Source: Eucommia ulmoides (lineage: Eukaryota > Streptophyta > Magnoliopsida > Garryales > Eucommiaceae). Taken from it: a stretch of 64,000 nucleotides of DNA. The DNA is taken from the NCBI GenBank assembly GCA_016647705.1, contig CM028329.1, positions 54,453,231 to 54,517,230 of the forward strand. Direction: 5' to 3'. Shown here one piece after another: positions 34,525-46,867 of the stretch. How positions within the stretch are numbered: position 1 is the first letter of the stretch; the number at the start of each line of letters is the position of its first letter. The translations under genes and the position numbers were made by a program. Below the pieces are notes generated by a model. It saw nothing but the letters and a program-made list of their open reading frames with translations. It was not told where the DNA came from and did not search any database.

Positions 34525-35914
34525 TGTGGTAATAGATCCTACGTACATGATTTATGATCGACAATTGCTTTTTATAAACTTATTTTATTTTATTTTCTAT
34601 TTTTCATGAAATCGAAACTTGCGGCTATGATTTCATGTGATTTTTTGTTTCTATTAGCAATGAAACATTAGGAATTTTGTTTATCTTGTTTTAAGCTTAA
34701 TATTGATACAAGATAATTTCAATTTGGTAGTATAATCAGAGAGAATTTCGACGTTGAAATTTCGGTTGTGAACCCTAGAAAACTCCCGAAACCGAAAATT
34801 GGGGCCGTGATTTCATGTATATTTTTTTTTTTGCTTTTATTGAATATAAAAACTTAGGTCTTTTACTCTCCTTGATTCGAGCTTTAATTTGATATATTAC
34901 ACATGTTATTTGGTTGTGTAATTAGGAAGTATTTCGTGATTTAATTTTTGGCTTCGAAACCTTAGTGAAACCGAATTTTGTTTTCAAAATCGACTAATAT
35001 AGATGTGCTTTTGAGACAATTAAATATCATATAAAGATTTTAAATTAATATTAGGTACAAACCTATATTAAATTCGATAGAAATAATGGTTAAAATCGAG
35101 TTTTAAGTTTTTTTGGCTATAGAAGAGTGAGAAAGCTCAAAACCGAAACTTGTTCTTGGGATAAAGACCTTTTCGGTCTCTGAGAAATGTCTTGGGTGTT
35201 CAATTGGTCCCTAAGAAATGCAATTCGACAATTTGATCCTTGACATTTCAAAATAATGTCCAATTGACCCTTGAAGCGATTTCTGTTAAGTTAACTAACG
35301 GTTAACGTTTCGTTAAGGGTATTTTAGCATTTTTATTCAATGGGGCTAATTTTAAAAACTCATATAAACTTAAGGGGTCAAAATATTTTTTTTCTTATTT
35401 TTCCTACATGGCTTCATGACTTTCTTTCTCAATTGAGAAAGAGAGAGACAGTAAAAACATTTATTGAAACACAAATCTTGGAACAAATATAGAACACAAA
35501 TAGGACCCTCCCATATTGAAACAAAAATCTGGGAATAAATTTTGAAGCCGACAAATAGGACCCTCCCATATTCAAATAAACAAATTTCATCGTCTTCTTC
35601 TTTGTCGGTAAATGTCAATATTGCTAAATTTGTACGTGTAATTTCAACAACAAATTTATGGGAACGAAACAGAATTTATGGGAACAAAACATAAATTATG
35701 GGAAAAACAACATTTTTTTCGGAAATATTATTTGATTTTTTTTTTCATTAAAAGGGGAATTAAAAACCCCAAGGAATACAAAAGGAATAACATATCCAAC
35801 CAAATCAAATACAAACATCTACGAAAGAAAAAAATAGGAGCAAAACTAAGGGATAATTCCATTATATTCTACGAATTTTGTGCTAAAAATAAGAGAGCAG
35901 AACATAATCATATA

Positions 35915-35948
<34 letters not shown>

Positions 35949-36029
35949 GCTCCCATATTAAGACACAAATCTGAGAACAAAAATACTAAACAAACAGGGT
36001 CTTAATGTTTCCGTTCCAAGAAAATTAGG

Positions 36030-36720
36030 GCCTTAAACATCAACACCGCCGAACACCACCACCAAAATGAATATTAACATCAAAATGAACACCATCACCA
36101 AAACAAGCATCAACACCAACGAACCCCACCACCAAAACGAACAACGCTATCAATAAACACCGAAATCGAAAATGAAGAATACCGCCGAAATCGAACCTTG
36201 GGGTTTCGATTTCGATTTCGAAATCGAAACAGGAAATCAATTTCGAAATCAAAACCGAAGATCATGGCACGAAGAAGACCGCCGAACATCGCCACCAAAA
36301 CGACGAACACCATCGAAATCGAAATAGAGTTTCGATTTCGATTTCGAAATTGAAACCGAAGATCATGGAACGAAGAATACCACCGAACACCATCACCAAA
36401 ACGACGAACAGTGCCAGAATCGAACCTTAGGGTTTCGATTTCTATTTCAAAATTGAAACAGGAAATCGATTTCGATTTCGAAATCAAAATTGAAATCGAA
36501 GAACACCGCCGAACATCGCCACCAAAACGATGAACACCATCGAAATCGAACCTTAGGGTTTTGATTTCTATTTCAAAACTGAAACAGGAAATCGATTTCG
36601 ATTTCGATTTCAAAATCGAAATCGAAATCGAAGAACATCACCAAACATCGCCACTAAAACGACGAACACTATCAAAATCGAAATAGGGTTTCAATTTAGG
36701 TTTGATTTCAATTACCTAGT
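36030..36720 (+). repeat. GAAATC-rich tandem array in the Mutator-like element
   Basis: About five units of 100-130 bp alternate ACCACCAAAACGAACA-like and TCGATTTCGAAATCGAAAC-like blocks. The minus strand reads as an Ile/Glu/Phe/Arg repeat peptide of up to 167 codons, which reflects the repeat and not a recognised protein. Confidence 0.8.
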
Positions 36721-37239
36721 TTCGAAATCGATTTGGGTTGAAATTGGAATTGAAAATGAACGCATTCAAAATTCTAATTCCAATTTCGAGGCTGAAATTT
36801 GATGCAACCAAACACTACCTTAGACTAAAACGGACCTCGCCATTGGTTTTGAGGACATCCTGTCTGACTATTAGGATGCTCAAATGCTTGTTCACCATTA
36901 GCATTTCGAAATCTACCTGAAATCGAATTGAAATTCGAAGTGGAAAATGATAAATACAACGGAAAATAATCTGATAGAACGAACTGATGATTACCCAATT
37001 CAAAAATTTGATTAATTTTTTTTTTTTGGATGCTAAATCAGATTAGAAAAGCATGGAAGTTGAAATTCATGAAATATATAGACAATTTAAGATCGAATTT
37101 TGTCATTAATCCATCTAATTATTTGTTTTAATCACAAATTGGAAACCCTAAATCATTATTCAAGAGTCTAATGCGAGTGGAATTTGGATTTTCAACAAAT
37201 TAGCTATGAATTTTTAGAAGTAACTAAAATCCTAGTACC

Positions 37240-37500
37240 TCATCGGGGAAGAGTAGAGCAGTGGCATCAACGCCGACATGGCAGAATATCCATGCGGCTT
37301 GTTGCTGTTTCCACATTTTCTCTCTCTTCATGTTCATCACCGGCACCATCGTCGTCTCTGCCACTGAATTCTTGTCACCGTCATCCCTCTCTTTGTACTT
37401 CCTCGTTTATTCTCCAGCAGCCATGCGTAGCAAATCAGAGGGGGCACCGTCTCAACTGGTGGATGGCGACGGAGGCGGCTCTTGAGAGAAAAAAGTAATT
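37240..37500 (+). other. Possible captured gene fragment
   Basis: This GC-richer patch has overlapping plus-strand frames of 74 and 104 codons. The 74-codon frame (37261-37485) starts with Met and has a hydrophobic stretch, IFSLFMFITGTIVV, like a membrane segment. It lies inside the Mutator-like element, where host gene pieces are often carried. I recognise no specific protein. Confidence 0.25.
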
Positions 37501-37839
37501 ACAACCCTTTTTTTTTTTAGATAGAGAAGGATTGTGTTGAAGGAGGTAAGGGTTAATTACATTTTACACTCCTTAAGTTTAAACAAAATATGTAAATAGG
37601 TCCCATTTAATTAGAAAGAATGAAATGACGTATTTACCCTTGGCCAAACATCACGTGCTTGTCACATGACTTTTTTCATCCAAAATCCCCAAATTTTACT
37701 AACGGAACCCGACCCAAGGGCCAATTGGACACTATTTTGAAATGTTAAGGGTCAAATTGTCAAATTGCATTTCTTAGGGGCCAATTGAACACCCAAGGCA
37801 TTTCTCAGGGACCAAAAAGGTCTTTATCCCCTTGTTCTT

Positions 37840-39210
37840 CAATTTTGGATATGATTCTCCTCTCTTTTCTTCAATTAATCGTAATATACATGTTAGAAAT
37901 TACTGGATCTACATAAATCCATAAAAATATTGGAGAAAAACGATTATTTTTTAGGGATTTACAAAAGTTGGTCAAAATCGGGTCGAAACAACCTGGTTCA
38001 GACCCGATTAGAGGTTGAAGACAACCTCCAACTGGTCCAGCCCATCCCCATGCGCGCAACAGGCGTGTGTGGCACGTGAACACTGTTTCGGGACCCGTTT
38101 TGGGTCCATTTTTTTCCTGTGCACTTGGTTTCTTGTCCTCTAATTTTCTGTAAAATTTATTTTAATTTTTGAGGATTAAAAATAATTTTTAGTTGATTAT
38201 TACTTATTATAAGATTTAATTAGCTTAAAATTATTTTTAGGCACTATTTTTTATTGAAAATTTTACAGAAATTATATTGGATGATTTGAAATAGGGTTGT
38301 TGTACTTAGTCTCTCTAAATTAAGATTTATTGATGTGTACTATCATAATTAGTTTTAAATCATGAAAAACTAGTTTAATAGCTTCAGTTGTTCAAGTTTT
38401 TTAGATTTTGGGTTGAATAGAATATGATATGAGAACTTCCAATAATCTGAAATGAGATGGGATGCGAATTATGTATTTCAGAAATAGAAACATGTTTGAC
38501 AAATTATTTTGTGCAGATCTATTGCAACCAATTTTTAAATTTTGATGTCATCCTTGTGATTTTAGCTTGTCTATAGTGGTTTAATTCATTACTGAATTTT
38601 TTCTTGGAATATCTTATTATTTTTCAACTGTCCAAATCTATTGTTTTTGGCTTTTCTGTATATCACTTGGAGAAGCGTTTTCTCTTTTGGATAATATGAA
38701 ATAAAAAAATATATAGTAAACAATTCTGCTATTGAATTGGAGTTTTATTTTGCGGTCGATCATGAATTGTCTAACTTTGCTAATCATGATTTCTTAATAT
38801 CACTTAAAGCATATCAATTTTTTTTAGGTGGATTATTTTAGCAATTATGATTAAATTATTTTCAATAATCAATTATAATTTTTGATTGTTGCATTTAATT
38901 TTCAGATTTATACTAAAAAAAATTATGGTATCATAATTTAAGTACATTGTAACATTGTGATACTTTTGACTTACTCTCTAATTTCATTTAGTTATATTTC
39001 GAGTTGTTTCATTTAATACTCATTGTATTTATAGATTGTGATAGTGGAATATATGATGCAGTTACATTCTACTACCAAATCTCTTACTACAAATCTGAAA
39101 ATTAAATGGAGGAATATGAAATGTAACTGATTGCTAAACATTAGGCATTAATAAGTCAACATATTAATATATTTGAAGAAGTCGTTTTGTTTCTATAAAT
39201 GAATTATGAG
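37840..39210. other. AT-rich interior of the 12.8-kb retrotransposon
   Basis: No gene is supported. This is the continuation of the retrotransposon interior between the nested Mutator-like element and the nested gypsy-type LTR. Confidence 0.6.
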
Positions 39211-39426
39211 TGTAAGATCCCGACTTTTGATCTACATATAATTTAAAGACGCGTTTTAAATATATCAAAAATACCGGGGTAGATTTCGATATTTATTATG
39301 TGAATTAACACTTTAGGGGTTTGAATTGTAATTCTTATAAACATAAAATTTAGTTTGGGTTTAATTTCTATCCCAACTAAAATAAGGGGATGTTTGTGTA
39401 AAAATTTTATATTATTATCTTATATT

Positions 39427-39479
<53 letters not shown>

Positions 39480-39569
39480 AATGGATAAGGAAGGGGATCA
39501 AACGGTGGAGGAGGTGGCCACATGGCCTACTTCTAGAACTATCATATATACTCATATTTATATATATAT

Positions 39570-39604
<35 letters not shown>

Positions 39605-42128
39605 AATCAACGGAGCAAAATTCACGAAGAGAGATAGAGGAAGACCGGGGAAGAGAAGAGGAAGAGGAAGAGAAAGAGAGGTGTGGCGTCATTGTCGTCG
39701 GTGTGGGATCATTCCGGCTGTGTGAGCCATTCGTTGCCGTCTGTAATAAGTGTGTGTGTATATGTGTTTCGGCGGCGAAGTGAGTGTCGCCGGCGACGTT
39801 GGTTCGTCGTCATGGTTCGCCAGCGGTGAGTTTGTGTGATTTACGTCAGGTGTTTGTGTGTTCTTTTGTCTGTTTCGAAAAGTGGCTGAGTGTTTGGTGT
39901 GTGTTCCGTTTTTCAGTTCAGTTGCGTATGTGTGTGTGTTGTCTGTTCGGTGGTGTGTGGGTATCGTCGACGGTGGTGATGGTGGCATGATTGTTCCGAC
40001 AGTGTGCGTGCGTGTTGATTTGGCCATCGTTTGGTAAATGTGCGTGTGTTTGTGTTTGTGTGTGTGTCCGACAGCGTATGTATATGTGTCGTTTGTGGGT
40101 GAAGTTGCCGGCTGGTAAGTTAGAGAGAAAGAGCAGTATGTGTGTTGTGTGTATTGTGTTTGTTGCGGTGAGGGTGGTTTGAATCGTTGAAGAGGGTCGG
40201 GCGGTGAAGGTGGGGAGAAGTGAGTTTGGTGGTCGGCGGCTGGTCCTTAAACCAAAGCAGACGCAGAAATGAGGAAGAAGAAAAGAAAAAAGAGAAAAAG
40301 AAAGAAAGAAAGAAAGAAATTTCAGGCATTCGCTGTGGCGGAAATTCTGTCGCCGCGGCAGTAAAACTTCTGGGAGCAGTGTTTGGTCGATTCGCCGCGG
40401 TGGTGGGACTTCGCCGCTGCGGTGGGGACGACAACTGAACAGAAACAGTTACGCAGGCGGGAAAAAAAGGAGCGAGGGAAAGAAAGGAGAAAAAGAAAAG
40501 AAAAGGGAAGAAGAAAGGAAAATAGAGAAATTTCACAAACCACCCCACGAAAAATATAAATCCAATCTCGCGGCCGGTGAAAAATTTGAGGAAGGTAGAA
40601 TTCCGCATTTCTTTTATAAATATATTTAATTGTCTCAATATCAATTACATATTATTATTATCGTTAAAATTAGTGTTATGTGTTCGCATGAATAAAGTTT
40701 ATTTAGTATACCGTAATAAAGCGATACTAGTTGAATAGTTATATTTCGTAATAAAAGATGAGAAATAGAAAATTAAGGAGATTAGGATTTCATGGCGTGA
40801 TTAGTTTGTTTTTATACAAAAATATTAATTTAGGCCCTGTTACCGTTAAGTTCGCAGGCACCAGAGTTGGATAGGGGATAGTTGGTTAAAGTTTACGAAA
40901 GCGGATATCGAGGTGAGTGTACTGTCTTTTTGCCAAATTATTCTATATATATATGATGGAAAATGATTATATTTAAATTAGATGATTTCAAAATAATATG
41001 GATCAAGCAGGTTCTTGGAGTGAGTTGGTAAAACTATCTTTTTGGAAAATTATGTTGGTTTCTAAAAAGAAGGATTTAAAATAATTTCCGTTGGATTTTG
41101 GGGGAGTTGGCAGAAATGGATTTTTGTTAAAATATGGTGGTTTTAAAAGAAAGTTGGTTTTGTTAAAAAGAGGTGGACGTTGGTGATTTTGACGATATTG
41201 ATGAGATGGTGATTTATATTATGGTCTGTCCGGAGGCTGGTCCAGTAGATGGATAATTATTTGTCATTTGGTGATGATATTATTGAATTGACTATGCCAT
41301 AGTTTATGATGTCCTGTTCGGAGGGTGGTCCGGCAGGTGGTGATTTATATTATGATATGTCCGGAGGGTGGTCTGGCAGATGGATATTTTATTATGTGGT
41401 GATTTATATTTTTGGCTTCCGGAGACGTCCGGTAGGCGATGATCTGCGCAGTTAGGTCCGCTAGGAAGGCACATCCTACGGATGGTTACGGTACCGTTGC
41501 AACTCCCGATCGTGAGGTTAAAACGATCACTATAGCTTAGCCGGTGGGTATGGGGTTGAGATGTGTGTTTGAGATGTGATGTTTTACTTATATGGGGTGA
41601 TATACTATTTATTATGGTGATTGGTATGATTTTATACTGGATGAGTTTGAATGGAACTTATTTATATCACTTTACTTTCACTGCATATATACTGGAGATT
41701 TTACCAGCTGTGTGGTATTTATATATTTACGCTTGATCCATTTAAATGTTGTATTATTAAAAATGTATTATTATTATTATGTAGAAAATGATTTTTACTA
41801 AGAAGGCAGTACACTTGCAGGTGGAACAGTTAGGAGTCGGTCCCCTACTGGCGCTAGATAGAGTCCTATGATAGAGTCGGGTGTAAGTTTTTGAGTTGAG
41901 CTATCTGGGGTGAATCTGTGAGAGATTCATAATTTTTATTTTGGTTGTTCCTATATTTGGGGATGGGTATGTCCCCATAGTATAAAAATTGTATATGGAC
42001 AACTATATTTTGCTGCAATATAGTTGGTATGTACTTTGTTGTTCTGTGTGTTGGCTTGGCGTTCAAGTCATGTCGTGTTGTCATCACGCCGGCCCCGGGA
42101 TGACGGGTGTCCGGGACGGGTCGTGACA
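39211..42128 (+). mobile_element. Gypsy-type solo LTR, about 2.9 kb
   Basis: It starts TGTAAGATCCCGAC and ends CGGGTCGTGACA, complementary-looking ends common to plant gypsy LTRs. The flanks ATGAG (39206-39210) and ATGAC (42129-42133) differ at one base. Landmarks shared with 53818-56216 include AGTGTACTGTCTT-type, GGAGGGTGGTCCGGCAG, CCGTTGCAACTCCCGATCGT and TAGAGTC. TA and GA microsatellites (39430-39478) and (GATA)/(GA)n at 39569-39603 lie in the upstream part. No second LTR or coding interior is seen, so a solo LTR fits best. Confidence 0.75.
39430..39604 (+). repeat. TA/GA compound microsatellites
   Basis: A (TA)n run is followed directly by (GA)n at about 39430-39479, and a similar (TA)n-(GATA)n-(GA)n run lies at about 39557-39604. 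The two may be one duplicated promoter-proximal block. Confidence 0.9.
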
Positions 42129-42133
42129 ATGAC

Positions 42134-44080
42134 CATATACCTATTAGCTATTAATTAGTGCTAATCTTCTAGTAGAAAGTGGATAAATTTCACCTTATTT
42201 TAATTGCTGCCTCATTTTAGATAATTGGATTGATTTCTGATAATGGAAATCATAGGAGAAATTGGATATTGATTTTTCATACACTCTTTTGCTTCATTAC
42301 TATTTATACACGATAAACTCCATGTTACCTGAGTAGTTCTTATTAATGTAAATGGATAGAGTAAGTATCATAAGGATAATGCATATATCCCTTTCTTTCA
42401 TTTGTATATAATAAATAAACTATGATAAGTTATTATTCGAGTGAAAAATGACTTGTCTCTATTATTTTAAAGAGCAAGCATGAGGGCTCAAAGAAGTCAA
42501 TTCATGTATTGAGTTTTATTATCTTGACTCATGAAAAAGTATCCCAAAGTTTACTTCACATTCTAAGTACTTTTCAATTGATCATGACGATGTGACCCTA
42601 GTTTAGATTAGATGATTGGTTAGTTGTATAATTCTCACAGAATGAGCTATAAAGGGTGTGTTTATTTCATTTTGGAGATATTATTCTTTGTTGAATCCCA
42701 TACCACTTGTGTTATCTAATTCTGAGCTAAGGTTTTCCTTGAGACTGAGTTGGGCCCATTGGGTTTCAACTTTAGGACTCTTATTTGATGTTGAGCGTGT
42801 TGAACTCCACATTGATGTTGGGTCTTCACCCAATATCCAATCGTTATAGTTCATCAAAAGTCCACCTTGCGCTTGATAAGAAAGTCGACGTTTATTTGAT
42901 AAAGTCAAAGGGCGACAATGAGGTGGTGGCAACGTTCAGGTGGTGTGGCAGAGGGGATTGAAATTAGGGTTAGGGATTTTGACACTAAGTACCCCAGAAA
43001 TTTAACTAGAATCTCACTTTTTTCAAATAATTTCAATTTAAATGTATAAGATGTCTTATTAACTTTATATGTTCTTTTCTGAAGTGCAATGAACTGAAAC
43101 TAGTAAGAAATGTTAATTACACAATTAACCTCTAAAATTTAGAGGTTGTGTAAACTTAGTTGTTTTTATTATTGTGCTATGGTTATTTTATTCATGTATT
43201 TGATGGTTAGGAATCCTAAAATGGATTAATTCATTATCTTTCTATTTACATGATGAGTTATATGATTGAAAGAATTATATCCTCGTTTTATTTTGTTAAC
43301 CTGATGGAAGCTAAATTAAATAAAATACTATTGAAAAGTGGTCGTAGATAATTAGATGTATGATATGTATTCAGGATTTTCAGTGGTTTAAGTATGATGT
43401 TAATAACTAATTTAGTTATTATGAAAATGATATTTTTTATTTTTCGAATTTGAGATATGTTTGAGGCAATATATTTGTGTTTTGGAATGAAAAAAAAAAG
43501 TATTGAGTTGTTTTTGTACAATTTCGCATGAATTTCTTCTTCTATTGCCTAGGTCTTAAAGTGTTTAATGGGTCATACATATATTCTGATGGGCCTGTTG
43601 GACCATCAATTATTTATTAATTAACAAGCCTGATGAAATTATTAATATGGATAAATTATTCATGAATATATGAGAAGGCCTTGAATCGGAAACACTATCA
43701 CTGTGACTAGTAGATCTTGGCAGGGATCCAAGTTTAGGTTCATTATATAGATATTAATTTTGTGTTTGAACCTATGTAATATATCAAGCAACTGGATCTT
43801 TTTAGTTACAACTTTCGGCTTTTGAGGTTCATATCAAGGAGCCCATAAAAACACTAATTATGATTAATTATAGTTTTTCAATTTTCATGCCCTTAATTTT
43901 TTATTCTATATAGAGACTAATATAATAATTAGTTTCAAAGTGCAGTAAAATTGTTGTTCAAATTTTTGCAACTATAATTGATCGTTGATAACTGAAAATA
44001 AATTTTGTAACGTACTTCATCTTATTTTGATCATATGCATATATATTGCTAATATGCACTATTGTGGTTGGGTAATGTTA
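42134..44080. other. Interior of the 12.8-kb retrotransposon, no gene
   Basis: The sequence is AT-rich. A slightly GC-richer patch at 42655-42960 has opposing 63- and 83-codon frames with no recognisable motif. Nothing else is supported. Confidence 0.5.
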
Positions 44081-44090
44081 TTTAATGTTT

Positions 44091-45020
44091 TCAATTTGGA
44101 ACGGTTTCTTATGAATTGTTAAGATTATTTTACCAAAGTGATTTAACTAACATAATTTATAAGTTTTCGTGTTCCTATTTTATTGATGATATTTTTTTTT
44201 GATTAATTTGTGCGTTTACCTGCTCAAAGGGGATTATTATGCAGATTAATTTAATTATTAGGTAATATAATTTAATTTTTTCAATTTGGAATGGTTACTT
44301 GTGAATTTTTAAGGTTATTTTACCAAAGTGATTTAATCAACATAGTTTGCAAGTTTTTGTGTTCCTATTTTGTAGATGAAATTTTTTTTAGATTGATTTG
44401 TGTATTTATCTACCCAAAGGAGGTTACTATGCAGATTAATTTAATTGTTGGGCAATATAATTTAATTTTTCTCAATTTGGAACGGTTGCTTGTGAATTGG
44501 TGAAGTTATTTTACCAAAGTGATTTAACCAACATAGTTTACAAGTTTTCGAGTTCTTATCTTGTTGATGATTTTTTTTAGATTAATTTGTGCATTTATCT
44601 ACCCAAAGGTGATTATTGTGCAGATTAATTTAATTGTTGGGCAGTATAGTTTGATTTTTTCAATTTGAAAGGATTGCTTGTGAATTGTTAATGTTATTTT
44701 ATCAAAGTGATTTAACCAACATAGTTTGCAAGTTTTTGAGTTCTTATCTTGTTGATGATTTTTTTTTTAAATTAATTTGTGCATTTACTTGCTCAAAGGG
44801 GGTTATTGTGCAGATTAATTTAATTGTTGGGCAATATAATTAGTTTAATTTTCTCAATTTGTAATGATTGCTTGTGAATTGGTGATGTTATTTTACCAAA
44901 GTGATTTAACCAACATAGTTTGCAAATTTTTAAATTCCTATTTTGTTGTTGGGAAAATTTTAGATTAATTTGTATATTCATCTGCCCAAAAGGAGTTATT
45001 GTGCATATTAATTTAATTGC
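44091..45020 (+). repeat. Five tandem units, about 190 bp
   Basis: Units start near 44091, 44281, 44472, 44660 and 44854. Each contains TCAATTTGGAA-GG, TTTTACCAAAGTGATTTAAC, ACATAGTTTGCAAGTTTT, a T-run, and GTGCAGATTAATTTAATTGT. The units are similar but clearly diverged. The array lies about 1.4 kb before the 3' LTR. Confidence 0.9.
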
Positions 45021-45869
45021 TTCAGGATATTATGTGAGATAAATAATTTGATAAATTTGTTTGCCCAAATGGAATGAATTTTGAAAAATTATTTGTTTCA
45101 TTATATTTTGAATGAAATATATGGATTTAAAAGTCAATCTGCTCAAAGGGAATGAATTTTTAGATCTGTAATTTTTTCTTATTTGGTTGATCTGCATAAT
45201 TAAAGAACAATCGTTTATTATAGACTTTACTCCAAGGGGAGTTAATGATAACACAATTGACTTATATTGTATTGCCTATACTTAATTGAGTATTTTGCTT
45301 ATTGCCCATACTTGATCTAGTTGTAATTTTTTTGTGAAAATAATTTTCTTTTGTTGTGAACAACAATAACGCCACAATCAAATTCTAAATTGATTCCTTG
45401 ATTTAATGGGAGTCTCTGTAATCTCATTTATTTCGATGATTGTATTGTATAAGCATTTATCACTATTGTTATATTATTTTCCTTATCTTGTTGATCTTCA
45501 TATTTAAAGAATAATTGTTTATTGTAGACTCTACCCAAATGAGAGTTTATGATGATGCAATAAATTCTTATATATCGTGTCACTTATACTTATTTGAGTA
45601 TTTTGATTCTCTAGTTTAATGTGAGCTTTTGTATTTCTCTTTATTTCGATGATTACGCTGTGACCACTATTATTATGCGTTTTGCAAAATTAAAATTTAT
45701 TTGATGATCATCATTATTGTATATTATATTATTTGAATTGATTATACAATATGATGTCTTAAAATATTGTGCTTTAAGAATTACAATTGTATACTTTTGG
45801 TTGTCACAAATCACTGTTTTGAGATCTTGTGATGTATTATTAGTGACAGATGACTTGTTAAAGTCAAGT

Positions 45870-46075
45870 AATTTCATATTGTTGAGAAATTGCAGTAGTT
45901 TCATTTTGTTGAGAAATTACAATTAACAATTTCATATTGTTGAGAAATTGCAGTAGTTTCATTTTATTTAGAAACTGCAATTAACAATTTCATTTTGTTG
46001 AGAAATTACAACATTTTCATTTTGTTGAGGAATTACAATTAGCAATTTTATTTTGTTAAAAAATTATAATGATGA
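45870..46075 (+). repeat. Short tandem array, about 26- and 52-bp periods
   Basis: Six to eight units of the type TTTCATTTTGTTGAGAAATT followed by GCAGTAG or ACAATTAACAA alternate here. The basic period is about 26 bp with a higher-order period near 52. Confidence 0.85.
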
Positions 46076-46405
46076 CCGATAAGAAACAATGCATATATAT
46101 AATGATCACATGTTGGCATTGGTTTCTTACTATACTACTAGGCTTACGATCTATGTCGATATGGTTAAAAATATTTGTGAGTATGAAGGGTCTGATGTTT
46201 GTTGAGATTAACATATAGACCACCATAATCCAATATTAAGATCATATTAGACCGGATAAGTTTATCAAGATGCTATTTATAGACTATCATTTCTTTAAAC
46301 AAAAAAGGTGTGATCACACCAAAAATAATTTTTTTTTTCTATTATTAACCTGAGAGTTTGGTTTTTAAAATTATATTTATTCATAATGTAGCCCAAGTGG
46401 GAGAA

Positions 46406-46867
46406 TATTGGAAAACATTTTGTGGGCTAACATTAATTGAATAAATTATTTTACAAAAATGGGTTAATGGATAATCTATTATTTAAATAGCCCAAATAAT
46501 CAGTGATTATATTTTGATTTGGACTGTGGCGTCTTTTATGTAGAAACCCAGTTAAGTGGTGAGTGTAGGTTTAAGATTTCGTTAAAACCCGTTATGAGAG
46601 GGCCCAACGAGAAACCCTAGTATATATAACTAGGTTCACTTCCTAGTCTAAATTAAGGGGTTTCTCCCCATTGAGAGCCGTCACCACAATAATTTAGATC
46701 ATAGGGAGGAAAACCTAGTTAGTAATCCACTGTGACAGATTCAATCTCCTGCGATAATCCAAACAGGTACGTATTCGATTATCGTTCTTTATTGTTGTGT
46801 TATAATAATCATGCATGTTTACGATTACTATTCAATTTTGTTTTATTGTGATAAGAAATAATCAACA
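46406..46867 (+). repeat. 3' LTR of the 12.8-kb element
   Basis: This 462-bp LTR is preceded by the purine tract AAGTGGGAGAA (46395-46405). The first bases are TATTGG where the 5' LTR has TGTTGG. It ends AATCAACA and is followed by GGAAG, the last part of the interrupted TRIM LTR. Confidence 0.9.

Larger units (their letters stand above)
35158..37830. mobile_element. Mutator-like element, 2.67 kb, exact 9-bp duplication
   Basis: Inverted ends of about 130 bp begin GGGATAAAGACCTTTT at both termini (one mismatch) and share GTGTTCAATTGG, GACAATTTGA and GTCCAATTG. CTTGTTCTT flanks it exactly (35149-35157 and 37831-37839). No MURA-type transposase is visible. The interior has a GAAATCGAAATCG repeat array (36030-36720) and a GC-richer patch at 37240-37490 that could be a captured gene piece. 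It lies inside the 12.8-kb retrotransposon. Confidence 0.93.
34060..46867 (+). mobile_element. 12.8-kb LTR retrotransposon, non-coding (LARD-like)
   Basis: The LTRs lie at 34060-34524 and 46406-46867, TGTTGG...CAACA (the 3' copy starts TATTGG). A primer-binding-like TGGTAATAGATCC lies 3' of LTR1, and a purine tract AAGTGGGAGAA lies before LTR2. The flanks GAAAC and GGAAG are each one base from GGAAC, the sequence at that point in the host TRIM LTR, so they read as a decayed target duplication. Removing the nested Mutator-like element and the gypsy LTR leaves about 6.3 kb inside. No gag or pol motif is seen, so it is a large non-autonomous derivative. TATA-like TATATATAAATAGG is near 34274. 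Confidence 0.88.

Noticed and set aside
36110..36613. 167-codon minus-strand open frame as a gene
   Set aside because: It is the translation of a GAAATCG tandem array inside a Mutator-like element; its peptide is low-complexity and repeats with the DNA unit.
39689..40027. 112-codon Thr/His-rich frame
   Set aside because: It is the antisense of GTGTGT-rich LTR sequence; composition alone explains the open frame.
40120..40644. 174-codon minus-strand open frame
   Set aside because: It spans purine-rich low-complexity sequence in a gypsy-type LTR; the translation is Phe/Ser-rich with no domain.
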